Shown piece by piece: positions 17,128 to 24,889 of a stretch of 64,000 nt of DNA. The position numbers and the translations under genes are program-made. How positions within the stretch are numbered: position 1 is the stretch's first letter; the number at the start of each line of letters is the position of its first letter. Location: positions 1,161,130 through 1,225,129 of the forward strand of contig NZ_CP061313.1 of the NCBI RefSeq assembly GCF_018688235.1, in the 5' to 3' direction. The notes under the pieces are model-generated. The model ran no database searches, was not told the origin of the DNA, and saw nothing but the letters and a program-made list of their open reading frames with translations. The DNA is from Polynucleobacter sp. AP-Nino-20-G2. GTDB taxonomy: Bacteria; Pseudomonadota; Gammaproteobacteria; Burkholderiales; Burkholderiaceae.

Positions 17128-18519
17128 ATGCTGCACTTCAAGTTATCGCGCCTACGCGAGGATATTCCCTCCCTACTAAAGCTAGCTGGTCCGTTGCTGA
17201 TTGGCCAACTAGCGGTTATTGCCTTTGGTGTTTTAGATACCGCTATGACTGCACGCTACTCAGCAGATGATTTGGCAGCGCTCGCGATGGCCTCAGCCAT
17301 TTTTATTAGTATCTATGTTGGTTTGACGGGCGTGATCTCAGCGCTCGCCCCAATTGCAGGGCAGCTGTTTGGTGCCCGACGTTTTAGTGAGATTGGCGAG
17401 GAAGTGCGTCAAGCGACATGGCTCGCCCTTGGTCTCACTCTCCTTGGTTGCCTTGTTCTTCTCAATGCCGACCATCTATTACAAATTTCTCAAGTTAGCC
17501 CTGACATTGAAGGCAAAGCGCGCCTCTATCTTGGCATTCTGGCAATAGGCTTGCCTGCGAGTATGGCCATGCGCGTTCTCATGGCTTTGCATAACGCGGT
17601 TTCAAGGCCGGCCGTGATTACCGTGGTGCAATTGATTGGCCTTGGATTGAAACTGCCGCTCAATCTACTCTTTATTTATGGCGGACTTGGCATCGAAGGA
17701 ATGGGCGGCCCTGGCTGCGCGGTTGCCACCGTCATCATTAATTGGTTTTGGCTCATCATCACCCTAGGCTTTGTGCTCCTGGATAGTTTTTACCGTCCAT
17801 TTAAGATTTTTGCGCGCTTTAGTTGGCCCGATTGGCATCGCATCTGGACCCTATTACGACTAGGCACTCCGATTGGGTTTAGCTATCTTATCGAGGTCAC
17901 ATCATTTACTTTTATGTCGCTGTTCATCGCCCGTCTTGGAACCACTGCTTTAGCGGGACATCAGATTGTGGCTAATATGGGTACCGTGATTTATATGGTT
18001 CCACTATCACTATCCATCGCGACCATGACCTTGGTCTCCCAATCGATTGGTGCGAATAAGCAAGAACGCGCAGAAGAGATTGGCTGGTCATCGGTATTTT
18101 TCACAACGACCTTATGTATTGTGATTGGTATTGCGGTATGGATTTTCAGAATGCAATTGCTCGATCTTTATGATCCACCTGAAGCGGTCAAAGTTTTTTC
18201 TGTGCCACTCTTCTTGTTCATTGCCTTTTATCAAATCTTTGATGCCCTGCAAATCACTGCGGCATTTATCTTACGCGCTTACCGCATCGCCTTCTGGCCA
18301 ATGCTCATTTACGCAGGATCACTTTGGGGCGTGGGATTAGGCGGTGGTTATCTGATGGGCTTTAATGTACTAGGCAATACACCAGAGTTTCTGCAAGGCG
18401 CTAATGGCTTTTGGGCCGGCAACAGCATGAGTCTGGGCTTGGCTGCGCTCTTACTACTCTATCTCTTTAGAAGAACGGCGGCGCGCTTCGAGAAAACGCA
18501 TCCGCCGGTTGAGGTGTAA
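17128..18519 (+). CDS. MATE family efflux transporter (NorM-like)
   Basis: A cation-coupled exporter of organic cations or metabolites in the inner membrane; 463 residues and about 12 hydrophobic helices as usual. The two-fold MATE pattern is visible: LLKLAGPLLIGQLAVIAFGVLDTAMTARYS opens the first half and IWTLLRLGTPIGFSYLIEVTSFTFM the second. It directly follows the glycosyltransferase gene. The convergent neighbour begins only 24 bases later and I see no good terminator. The substrate cannot be read from sequence. Confidence 0.9.
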   Translation: MLHFKLSRLREDIPSLLKLAGPLLIGQLAVIAFGVLDTAMTARYSADDLAALAMASAIFISIYVGLTGVISALAPIAGQLFGARRFSEIGEEVRQATWLALGLTLLGCLVLLNADHLLQISQVSPDIEGKARLYLGILAIGLPASMAMRVLMALHNAVSRPAVITVVQLIGLGLKLPLNLLFIYGGLGIEGMGGPGCAVATVIINWFWLIITLGFVLLDSFYRPFKIFARFSWPDWHRIWTLLRLGTPIGFSYLIEVTSFTFMSLFIARLGTTALAGHQIVANMGTVIYMVPLSLSIATMTLVSQSIGANKQERAEEIGWSSVFFTTTLCIVIGIAVWIFRMQLLDLYDPPEAVKVFSVPLFLFIAFYQIFDALQITAAFILRAYRIAFWPMLIYAGSLWGVGLGGGYLMGFNVLGNTPEFLQGANGFWAGNSMSLGLAALLLLYLFRRTAARFEKTHPPVEV

Positions 18520-18543
18520 TTGGTGTAATTACAGCAAACAGAA

Positions 18544-19044
18544 TTACTGAATGGGCTTAAACCCGTTTGGAGGCATAGATGGCTTGCCTTGTGGAATGTT
18601 GTAACCACTGCCACTACCTTGTGTTGGATAACTGGGCACTTGATTGCCTTTGGAGTACATGCATTGCTGATAGGCGATGTTGTACTGAGTTTGAGATTGA
18701 TTTTGCTTACCAGCAGAGTTCATGGCGCCTATTGCGGCACCACCCAATAATCCAATCCCTGCACCAGTGCCAACATTCTGACTATTGCCACCCTGAATTA
18801 CTGCACCTGCCGCTGCGCCCAGTGCAGCACCGATTGCTGCGCTAGTCGCACCCTCTTTTAACGCAGCATTACTAGTATCCTTCACAGCATTGGCGGCAAA
18901 CTCTCGGCATTGTTGATCTTCTTGTTGGAAAACCTCAAAAGGCTTACCTTCGCGCGGCATGATCGCGATGGTTGGACCGGTTGGGGCAGAGACGCAAGCA
19001 GCTAAAGAACTAATCATTGCCAAAGTAAGTATTGCTCGTTTCAT
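18544..19044 (-). CDS. Glycine-zipper lipoprotein
   Basis: Envelope lipoprotein of 166 residues. The signal peptide ends in the lipobox LAAC (Cys17). A glycine-zipper segment runs AIGAALGAAAGAVIQGG and GTGAGIGLLGGAAIGAMN (about residues 70-108), a hairpin that inserts in membranes or forms oligomers. Two cysteines (QQCREF and QQCMYSKG) flank it, and the C-terminal 35 residues are Pro/Gly/Gln-rich. Similar proteins occur widely in proteobacteria without a defined function. It sits just downstream of the gene for another glycine-rich exported protein, in the same direction. Confidence 0.8.
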   Translation of the reverse strand: MKRAILTLAMISSLAACVSAPTGPTIAIMPREGKPFEVFQQEDQQCREFAANAVKDTSNAALKEGATSAAIGAALGAAAGAVIQGGNSQNVGTGAGIGLLGGAAIGAMNSAGKQNQSQTQYNIAYQQCMYSKGNQVPSYPTQGSGSGYNIPQGKPSMPPNGFKPIQ

Positions 19045-19071
19045 ATTGAATCCTTAAATCTAAAAAATCAC

Positions 19072-19548
19072 TTAATTGTGAATACGCTGTTTAGTCTGGG
19101 TATTGCCAGAGGGTGGCACTGCTGGCTGAGTAAGCCAACCAGAGGCGCAACTTTGCACATAGGGGAAGTACTGGCCGCTAGCTTCACAGAAATACCAAAC
19201 CGGTGGCTGTGGTTGCGCAGCCAATACCATTGGTTGCGAAGGGGCGGCGTACGTTACCACCGGTGGTGCAGCATATACGACGGGTGCAGCATAGTAGCCT
19301 GTGGCGTATGGGTAGCCATACGCAGGCCCATAGTACCCGCCTCGCCAGCCTGGACCCCAGCCACCACCCCAACCTGGGCCGTAAGCTGCGGGACGCCAAC
19401 CGCCTCCATAGCCACCGCCTACTGAAACCGCCCAGCCAACTTGACCTGCCTGTGCCTCAATCGGTGTGGCAATGGAGCCGAGTACTGCCGCCAATAGCAA
19501 TGCAGGCATTAAATATTGATTTTGAGAGTTCTGTTTACTTGTGTTCAT
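19072..19548 (-). CDS. Exported Gly/Tyr/Pro-rich protein
   Basis: About 158 residues. The start is the internal ATG at 19548, which has GAGG a few bases upstream; the frame could extend to 19560. A signal peptide ends near IEAQA. A long low-complexity region rich in Gly, Trp, Tyr and Pro follows. A small C-terminal module reads WYFCEASGQYFPYVQSCASGW, the YxC...YPYVxxCxxGW pattern I recall from many betaproteobacterial exported proteins of unknown role; its two cysteines could pair. Probably in one unit with the glycine-zipper lipoprotein downstream. Confidence 0.75.
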   Translation of the reverse strand: MNTSKQNSQNQYLMPALLLAAVLGSIATPIEAQAGQVGWAVSVGGGYGGGWRPAAYGPGWGGGWGPGWRGGYYGPAYGYPYATGYYAAPVVYAAPPVVTYAAPSQPMVLAAQPQPPVWYFCEASGQYFPYVQSCASGWLTQPAVPPSGNTQTKQRIHN

Positions 19549-19647
19549 AGTGGACCTCATGTTTGGTCGCCTCCTACCATCTATAACGCTTCATTCATTG
19601 CCAAGCTGACAAGAATCGCCTTATTTGACGCAATATTGATGACTTTT

Positions 19648-20640
19648 CTAGTCTAATTTTGCGCCTGATTTGTAGATAACTCTACCCCATTTATTGCTCT
19701 CGACCTGAATCAATTTAGACAACGCCTGAGGGCTTCCTGGAGCAGGCTCCAGACCACTGGCTAACAGTTTGCGCTTCACCTCAGTCTGATTGAGGGTGCG
19801 ACGCACCATGGTATTTAACTGTTTTTGTACCGCAGGGGGCAAGTTGCCCGGAGCCATCAAAGAGAACCATGAAGTAGCCTCAAAACCGGGCAAGCCCTGC
19901 TCTGCTAGTGTCGGAATATCTGGAGCGGCAGGCGAGCGTTTTAAGGTAGTCACCCCTAGAGCCTGAACCTCTCCCGCCTTAATCATAGGTAGGGATGAAG
20001 ATAGGTTATCAAAGAGCATCGATATACGGCCGCTAATCAAATCGGGTAAAGACTGCGCCCTCCCCTTATATGGAATATGTCGAATTTGCACACCCGTCAT
20101 ATCTTTAAATAACTCGCCAGACATATGCAGAGAAGTGCCAACACCAGAGGAGCCAAAAGTAAGCTGATTGGGCTTTGCTTTAGCCAGATCAATGAGTTCA
20201 TGCAGATTGCTCACTCCAAGACGCTTGTTCACCACCAACACATTGGGCGTACTTGCTAAAAAACTAATAGGCGTGAAATCATTGATCGGATGAAAGGACA
20301 TCTTTTCATAGAGAGCGCCATTGATCGCGTGAATACCAACTGTACCAATCAGTAAGGTATACCCATCAGGATCACTCTTGGCAACGATGTCGGCACCAAT
20401 ATTGCCACCATAACCTGGGCGATTTTCCACCAAGACTGGAACACCCAAACTCTGCTGCCAACTCTCAGCAAGTACCCGAGCCAAAATATCGGGGGCACCA
20501 CCAGGAGTAAATGTCACCACAATCCGAATGGGCTGTTTTGGCCAGATCTTACTGGATGACTGCGCTTGAGCAAAAGCACTAGATAGAATGCAGATCAATA
20601 CTGCGAGGAAGATCCTTGCCACCCTTGTAATGCTCAGCAT
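19648..20640 (-). CDS. Bug family (tripartite tricarboxylate transporter) solute-binding receptor
   Basis: Periplasmic receptor of 330 residues for a small organic acid or similar ligand. A signal peptide ends at AQA. Family marks: WPKQPIRIVVTFTPGGAPDILAR at the mature start, VLVENRPGYGGNIGADIVAKS, the HMSGELFKDMTGVQIRHIPYKG segment, and LFDNLSSSLPMIKAGEVQALGV. The ligand loop residues are generic. No tctA/tctB permease gene is nearby, so it must share a distant permease or act otherwise. One of three Bug proteins in the window. Confidence 0.93.
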   Translation of the reverse strand: MLSITRVARIFLAVLICILSSAFAQAQSSSKIWPKQPIRIVVTFTPGGAPDILARVLAESWQQSLGVPVLVENRPGYGGNIGADIVAKSDPDGYTLLIGTVGIHAINGALYEKMSFHPINDFTPISFLASTPNVLVVNKRLGVSNLHELIDLAKAKPNQLTFGSSGVGTSLHMSGELFKDMTGVQIRHIPYKGRAQSLPDLISGRISMLFDNLSSSLPMIKAGEVQALGVTTLKRSPAAPDIPTLAEQGLPGFEATSWFSLMAPGNLPPAVQKQLNTMVRRTLNQTEVKRKLLASGLEPAPGSPQALSKLIQVESNKWGRVIYKSGAKLD

Positions 20641-20658
20641 GAAAAAGTCAGCGGTAGA

Positions 20659-21222
20659 TTAAAAACCAAAACGGGAGCGCAACCAGAGCCATCCATCATA
20701 TTTAACAGGATCGTCGGCGCAAGGCCCGATGCCGCACTCTAAAAGTGTGGAAACGAGGTTACCAAACACAAGCAAGATAAAGAGGATGACTAGTGTATTT
20801 GCCAGTGCCGAACGAGAGCGTACCTCTCGATTAGGCAACATCAAGAGAATGGCTATGCCAGCCAATAATCCAACATAAGCAACAAAGGCCCAAGTATAAA
20901 AATGGAGCTCTAAAAATGTCGCGCCATATCCGGTATCGCCTGGCAAGACGTGTAATAGTACTTGGCGCAGGGAAACCGTCATGCCAACGAGCCCGCCAAT
21001 GACGCCCCAACCGTAATGCGCCGAGTGAGCGCCGCAACGAATATTGAGCACTAATGCAAAGCCAATAACAATAAATCCAATGCGCTGCATCAAACAAAGC
21101 GGGCACGGCAGTTCACCCAGATAAATTTGATCTACAAAGGCATAAGACAACATGCCAACAATCGCGGCAAGAGCAAGTTGATTGCCAAGGCCAGCTAGAG
21201 AAGGAAAAGAATGTCTACTCAC
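20659..21222 (-). CDS. DsbB-like disulfide bond formation protein with C-terminal second Cys pair
   Basis: Inner-membrane quinone-linked thiol oxidase of 187 residues. GTG start at 21222, with GAGGA four bases upstream. The first pair is C40-C43 in PCPLCLMQR, between the first two hydrophobic helices as in DsbB. The loop after the third helix (residues 93-108) has no cysteine; instead C163 and C168 follow a fifth helix. Positive residues (NREVRSRS) before helix five fit a periplasmic C-terminus. E. coli DsbB has four helices and its second pair between helices three and four, so this is a variant class. It follows a DUF5993 gene by six bases. Confidence 0.88.
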   Translation of the reverse strand: MSRHSFPSLAGLGNQLALAAIVGMLSYAFVDQIYLGELPCPLCLMQRIGFIVIGFALVLNIRCGAHSAHYGWGVIGGLVGMTVSLRQVLLHVLPGDTGYGATFLELHFYTWAFVAYVGLLAGIAILLMLPNREVRSRSALANTLVILFILLVFGNLVSTLLECGIGPCADDPVKYDGWLWLRSRFGF

Positions 21223-21228
21223 AGTTCC

Positions 21229-21387
21229 TCACAGACTGATATTGAGGTGTGAGGTCGCATGTATACGGAACCAGAACATCAGAATTCCAACAGTGATAGC
21301 GAGCACAACAAGGCCAGCCAGTCGCTTCTCAAACCAAACAAGGACAAGACCGATAAAGGCTGTCAGGAAAGGTAGAAACATATACAT
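21229..21387 (-). CDS. DUF5993 family small membrane protein
   Basis: A 52-residue frame directly upstream of the dsbB-like gene; its stop codon overlaps the ribosome site of that gene, implying coupling. The peptide begins MYMFLPFLTAFIGLVLVWFE, has two hydrophobic helices separated by a short basic turn (EKR), and ends with a conserved-looking HATSHLNISL. From memory this matches the DUF5993 family. Its role is unknown. The context suggests an accessory subunit or stabiliser of the adjacent oxidase. The start could also be the third codon (21381). Confidence 0.65.
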   Translation of the reverse strand: MYMFLPFLTAFIGLVLVWFEKRLAGLVVLAITVGILMFWFRIHATSHLNISL

Positions 21388-21461
21388 GCAAGAATTCTAT
21401 CGCAGGTCGGATGACAGATTAAAAACAGGGGTTTTAGAGGTCTTTTGTATAGAATGGGGCC

Positions 21462-22235
21462 ATGGATACCACCCCACCTTGCATCACCCTCGAATTAGAT
21501 GGAGCGATTGCTCGCATTACCTTTCATAATCCAGCCGCTCGTAATGCCTTAACGTGGCCAATGTATGAAGAGCTCAAGCGAATTTGTGATGATTTAGAAA
21601 CCAATCCCAGCATTCGGGTGGCGGTCTTCAGAGGGGCTGGAGACAAAGCTTTTGTATCTGGAAGTGATATTCAACAATTTGTGGACCTCAAGCACGATGA
21701 GGCGTATGAAGTTGCCGTAGACCATATATTCCATTCGCTACAACATTTGTCCATCCCCACCATTGCACTTATCGAGGGTTTGGCGGTAGGAAGCGGTCTA
21801 CTCATTGCTACTGCTTGTGATTTCAGAATATCTACAGCCGACGCCCGCTTTGGCATTCCAGTAGCAAAGACTTTAGGCAATTGTTTATCGCCCAGCAATT
21901 TGTCATGGATCGCCGCGCATCTTGGCGTACCCATGGTTAAGCGCATGCTCTTAAGCGCTGAACTTATTAAAGCCCCAGAATTACTGAACTCTGGTTATCT
22001 CTATCAGACCACATCTCCCGAAGAAATTGTCGGAGCGGTTGAAGTATTGGCCACGAAATTAATAGCACTCGCCCCCATTACTCAAAAAGCAAGTAAGGTG
22101 ACATTGGCACGCTTAATGGAAAGCAATCTACCGGATTGCACTGAGCTGATGCGAGAAACCTATAACAGCGCCGACTTCAAAGAGGGGGTGAATGCTTTCC
22201 TTGATGGCCGTCCACCGAAGTGGATTGGCAAATAA
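21462..22235 (+). CDS. Enoyl-CoA hydratase/isomerase family protein
   Basis: Crotonase-fold enzyme of 257 residues acting on an acyl-CoA. The oxyanion-hole segments are GDKAFVSGSDIQQF and IEGLAVGSGLLIATACDFRIS. The second departs slightly from the common GxxxGGG form. The usual catalytic glutamates are not obvious (GIPVAKTLGNCLSPSN lies where one is often found), so substrate and reaction cannot be set. It faces away from the dsbB unit and stands alone, converging on the lipoprotein hydrolase gene. Confidence 0.85.
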   Translation: MDTTPPCITLELDGAIARITFHNPAARNALTWPMYEELKRICDDLETNPSIRVAVFRGAGDKAFVSGSDIQQFVDLKHDEAYEVAVDHIFHSLQHLSIPTIALIEGLAVGSGLLIATACDFRISTADARFGIPVAKTLGNCLSPSNLSWIAAHLGVPMVKRMLLSAELIKAPELLNSGYLYQTTSPEEIVGAVEVLATKLIALAPITQKASKVTLARLMESNLPDCTELMRETYNSADFKEGVNAFLDGRPPKWIGK

Positions 22236-22262
22236 GCATTCAAATGATGCCGCTCTAGAGCC

Positions 22263-23318
22263 TCAAGGCTTGGCGTTTAAAAACTCTGTCACCGCTTGAA
22301 CAAATACATCAGGCACCTCGATATGAGGAACATGCCCAACGTTATCCAAAGGAACTAACTTCGCATTTGGAATAGCTTGGGCAGCCTTACGTCCTAACTC
22401 AGGAAAATTTCCCAAGGATTTCACGGCCTCGGGTGGCGCAAATCGGCGACCGAATACCGTTCTATCTTTTTGTCCAATGATCAATAGCACTGGCATCTGT
22501 AATTGCGGTAAATCCCCAACCACCGGTTTTTCAGCAATCATCTGATAAGTCAGCACCGAGGTTTTTACATAAGCGGGATAGTCCGAACCCTTATGCACCC
22601 TGACATACACTTCCACAAATTGCTCAAAACTCGGCTGCCAAATGGGAAAGTAGGACTGCAAGAAACGGCGATAACTTACCTCTGTTTGCGCCATCTCTAG
22701 CTTCAATAAATTGTCATTCGTTTGCGGTGGAATATCTTTGCTGTAATCCTCAAGGCCTAGCGGGTTTTCTAAAACCAGTTTTTGAACCACCTGAGGATAC
22801 AGGCGCGCAAAACGAATTCCCACCATACCACCCATGGAGTTAGCCACTACCGAGGCTTTACGAATACCCAAGAACTTCAATAAGGCCTGGGTATTATTCG
22901 CTAAATCATCAAGATGGTATGCGACATCAGGTTTTGAGGATTTTCCAAAGCCAATCTGGTCGGGAGCAATGACACGATAACCGGCGCTTGATAAGCCAGC
23001 AATCGTAGGAGCCCAATAATCGCTGGAGAAATTCTTGCCATGGAATAAAACTACTACGCCCTTTTGCTTGCCCACTGCCGGCACATCCATGTAGACCATG
23101 CTTGCGGCTTGATCTTGGAGTGACGTTTTAAATTCTTTCGTGGGATAAGGATATGGCCAAGCGCTGAGTCGAAGATCCAATGCAGTAGCATTGGCATAGC
23201 GGCTGGGGGCTGAAGTATTGGCAGCCTGATCAATTGAAGTGCAGGCCGTTAATGCGCTAGTAGCTACACAAACTAATGCAAGTGACTTCGCTACCGATCT
23301 CATTGTCATACCCAACAT
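22263..23318 (-). CDS. Alpha/beta hydrolase lipoprotein
   Basis: A 351-residue serine hydrolase. The N-terminus carries a signal with lipobox LTAC (Cys26), predicting an outer- or inner-membrane lipoprotein. The oxyanion motif LFHGKNFSSDYW and nucleophile elbow ANSMGG (S161) are clear; the likely acid is Asp in IGQKDRTVFG and the histidine is in NVGHVPHIE. Substrate unknown; the fold is shared by esterases, epoxide hydrolases and haloperoxidases. Met4 or Met6 could be the true start. Single gene. Confidence 0.87.
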   Translation of the reverse strand: MLGMTMRSVAKSLALVCVATSALTACTSIDQAANTSAPSRYANATALDLRLSAWPYPYPTKEFKTSLQDQAASMVYMDVPAVGKQKGVVVLFHGKNFSSDYWAPTIAGLSSAGYRVIAPDQIGFGKSSKPDVAYHLDDLANNTQALLKFLGIRKASVVANSMGGMVGIRFARLYPQVVQKLVLENPLGLEDYSKDIPPQTNDNLLKLEMAQTEVSYRRFLQSYFPIWQPSFEQFVEVYVRVHKGSDYPAYVKTSVLTYQMIAEKPVVGDLPQLQMPVLLIIGQKDRTVFGRRFAPPEAVKSLGNFPELGRKAAQAIPNAKLVPLDNVGHVPHIEVPDVFVQAVTEFLNAKP

Positions 23319-23378
23319 TAGCCTCGCCCCACCCCTGATGAATTTTCTTCACCCCATCTACTGATGGGGGTCAATTAC

Positions 23379-24071
23379 TTAAACGATTTTTGTTTTTAGA
23401 GTAGTCAAACCTGTAACACTCCCCTCAAGTACATCACCCTTTTTAACGGGGCCAACGCCAGCAGGAGTGCCTGACATAATCAAATCGCCCGGCTCTAAAG
23501 TAAACAAGGTAGAGAGGTAAGCAATCGTATCTGGCACATTCCAAATCAATTGGTTGAGATCACCCTCTTGGCGCACTTCACCATTCACCAGTAATTTAAC
23601 GGTGCCGGAACTAGGATGGCCACATAGAGCTACAGGCGTAATTGCCGCACAAGGCGCTGATTGATCAAAGGCCTTACCGGTGTCCCATGGACGCCCCATC
23701 TTCTTTGCCTCGCCTTGTAAGTCGCGGCGAGTCATATCTAGACCAACGCCATATCCGTACACATGCTCTAGCGCTTTATCGGCGGGAATGTTAGCACCGC
23801 CCTTGCCGATTGCCACCACCATCTCAATCTCATGCTGAACATCATTAGAGAGGTTTGGATATTGCATATCTTTACCATCCGCCAAGATCGAGTTCGCCGG
23901 TTTCATGAAGAAAAATGGCGGCTCGCGGTCTGGGTCATGACCCATTTCACGCGCATGATCGGCATAGTTACGGCCTACGCAATAAATTCGATTCACAGCA
24001 AAACGGCGGGTATCACCTACTACTGGAAGAGAAGGTGTAATTGGAGGATCGATAACGAAAGCAGTGCTCAT
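23379..24071 (-). CDS. Fumarylacetoacetate hydrolase family protein
   Basis: A 230-residue cytosolic FAH-fold enzyme, the short form that covers isomerases, decarboxylases and acylpyruvases. Motifs: YCVGRNYADHAREMG, then EIEMVVAIGKGGANIP with metal-binding acidic residues, GYGVGLDMTRRDLQ, and the family end PGDLIMSGTPAGVGPVKKGDVLEGSV. The substrate is probably a 2-oxo acid such as an acylpyruvate or oxaloacetate, but this cannot be read directly. A second FAH protein, exported, is at 39266-40312. Confidence 0.92.
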   Translation of the reverse strand: MSTAFVIDPPITPSLPVVGDTRRFAVNRIYCVGRNYADHAREMGHDPDREPPFFFMKPANSILADGKDMQYPNLSNDVQHEIEMVVAIGKGGANIPADKALEHVYGYGVGLDMTRRDLQGEAKKMGRPWDTGKAFDQSAPCAAITPVALCGHPSSGTVKLLVNGEVRQEGDLNQLIWNVPDTIAYLSTLFTLEPGDLIMSGTPAGVGPVKKGDVLEGSVTGLTTLKTKIV

Positions 24072-24147
24072 GAATTACCTTTTAGATAAGTGTCTAGTTA
24101 TATTAATTATTGTGCAAATGAATTATGACATTAGTTACATGAGCACC

Positions 24148-24423
24148 CTAGCCAGCCTTTGGAGACCTAATCTTCAGTAATAAGATGCTCAAAGCCAAGG
24201 CAAAGGTCAGGGCATTTGCCAGAATGAGGGGCCACTTTTCGATGATCAAACCGTAAATCAGCCATAAGCCTACGCCTGCGGTAAACAGGCTATACATTCC
24301 TAGCGAGATACCGGATAAATCCCGGGTACGCCACGATTGAACTGCCTGAGGTAGAAAAGCAATCGTCGTCAAAAATGCAGCGCAATACCCAATAAGCTCA
24401 ATCTGGTACGGCTGCAGGCTCAT
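24148..24423 (-). CDS. SemiSWEET sugar transporter
   Basis: A 91-residue three-helix membrane protein that works as a dimer to pass sugars across the membrane. The PQ-loop motif FLPQAVQSWRTRDLSGIS (residues 24-41) and the following GMYSLFTAGVGLWLIYG helix are the family signature. The length matches SemiSWEETs. It starts nine bases after the stop of the upstream cytochrome c gene on the same strand, so the two may be cotranscribed. The physiological sugar is unknown. Confidence 0.9.
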   Translation of the reverse strand: MSLQPYQIELIGYCAAFLTTIAFLPQAVQSWRTRDLSGISLGMYSLFTAGVGLWLIYGLIIEKWPLILANALTFALALSILLLKIRSPKAG

Positions 24424-24432
24424 TCAGATGAA

Positions 24433-24825
24433 TTACGGCTTTTGATTCAAACCCGCTTTGCGAGCTTCGATCTCTTTATTGATGGCTGCTAATGTTTTAG
24501 CATCGGGCGTTTTCCAATTACCGCCCGCTTTGTTCGCCATATAAGCTACCGCATCTGAAAATGTTTCAATTGTCATATTGGGATTGCCGCCTTTGGGAGG
24601 CATAGCTCGCACACCAACATAAGCATGAGCGGTCAATGTCACTTGACCCTCAGCAATCAGTGGAGCCCACTTTGCTTTATCGCCAAACTTGGGGGCATTT
24701 AAAACGCCAGAACCATGACAGGCCTCGCAAACTTGCTTGTAAGTGTTCTCACCAGGCTCAGCAAAAGCCGCAGTACTGCCGCAAAAAACGGTGGCAAGGG
24801 TCATTGCAGAAAGTAATAATTTCAT
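24433..24825 (-). CDS. Periplasmic monohaem cytochrome c (c5-like)
   Basis: A 130-residue electron carrier. Signal peptide cleaved after AFA (residue 22). One haem-binding CEACH motif (C33, C36, H37) and a likely axial Met75 in VRAMPPKGGN, which fits cytochrome c5/c555 types. Probably transfers electrons in respiration or to a periplasmic oxidoreductase. It is followed on the same strand by SemiSWEET and lies downstream of feoB without an obvious link. Confidence 0.9.
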   Translation of the reverse strand: MKLLLSAMTLATVFCGSTAAFAEPGENTYKQVCEACHGSGVLNAPKFGDKAKWAPLIAEGQVTLTAHAYVGVRAMPPKGGNPNMTIETFSDAVAYMANKAGGNWKTPDAKTLAAINKEIEARKAGLNQKP

Positions 24826-24889
24826 AGGGACGCCATTTATACATAAATTGTCATTAGTAACAATTTATCTCAAATTTGAAATAGGCGCT

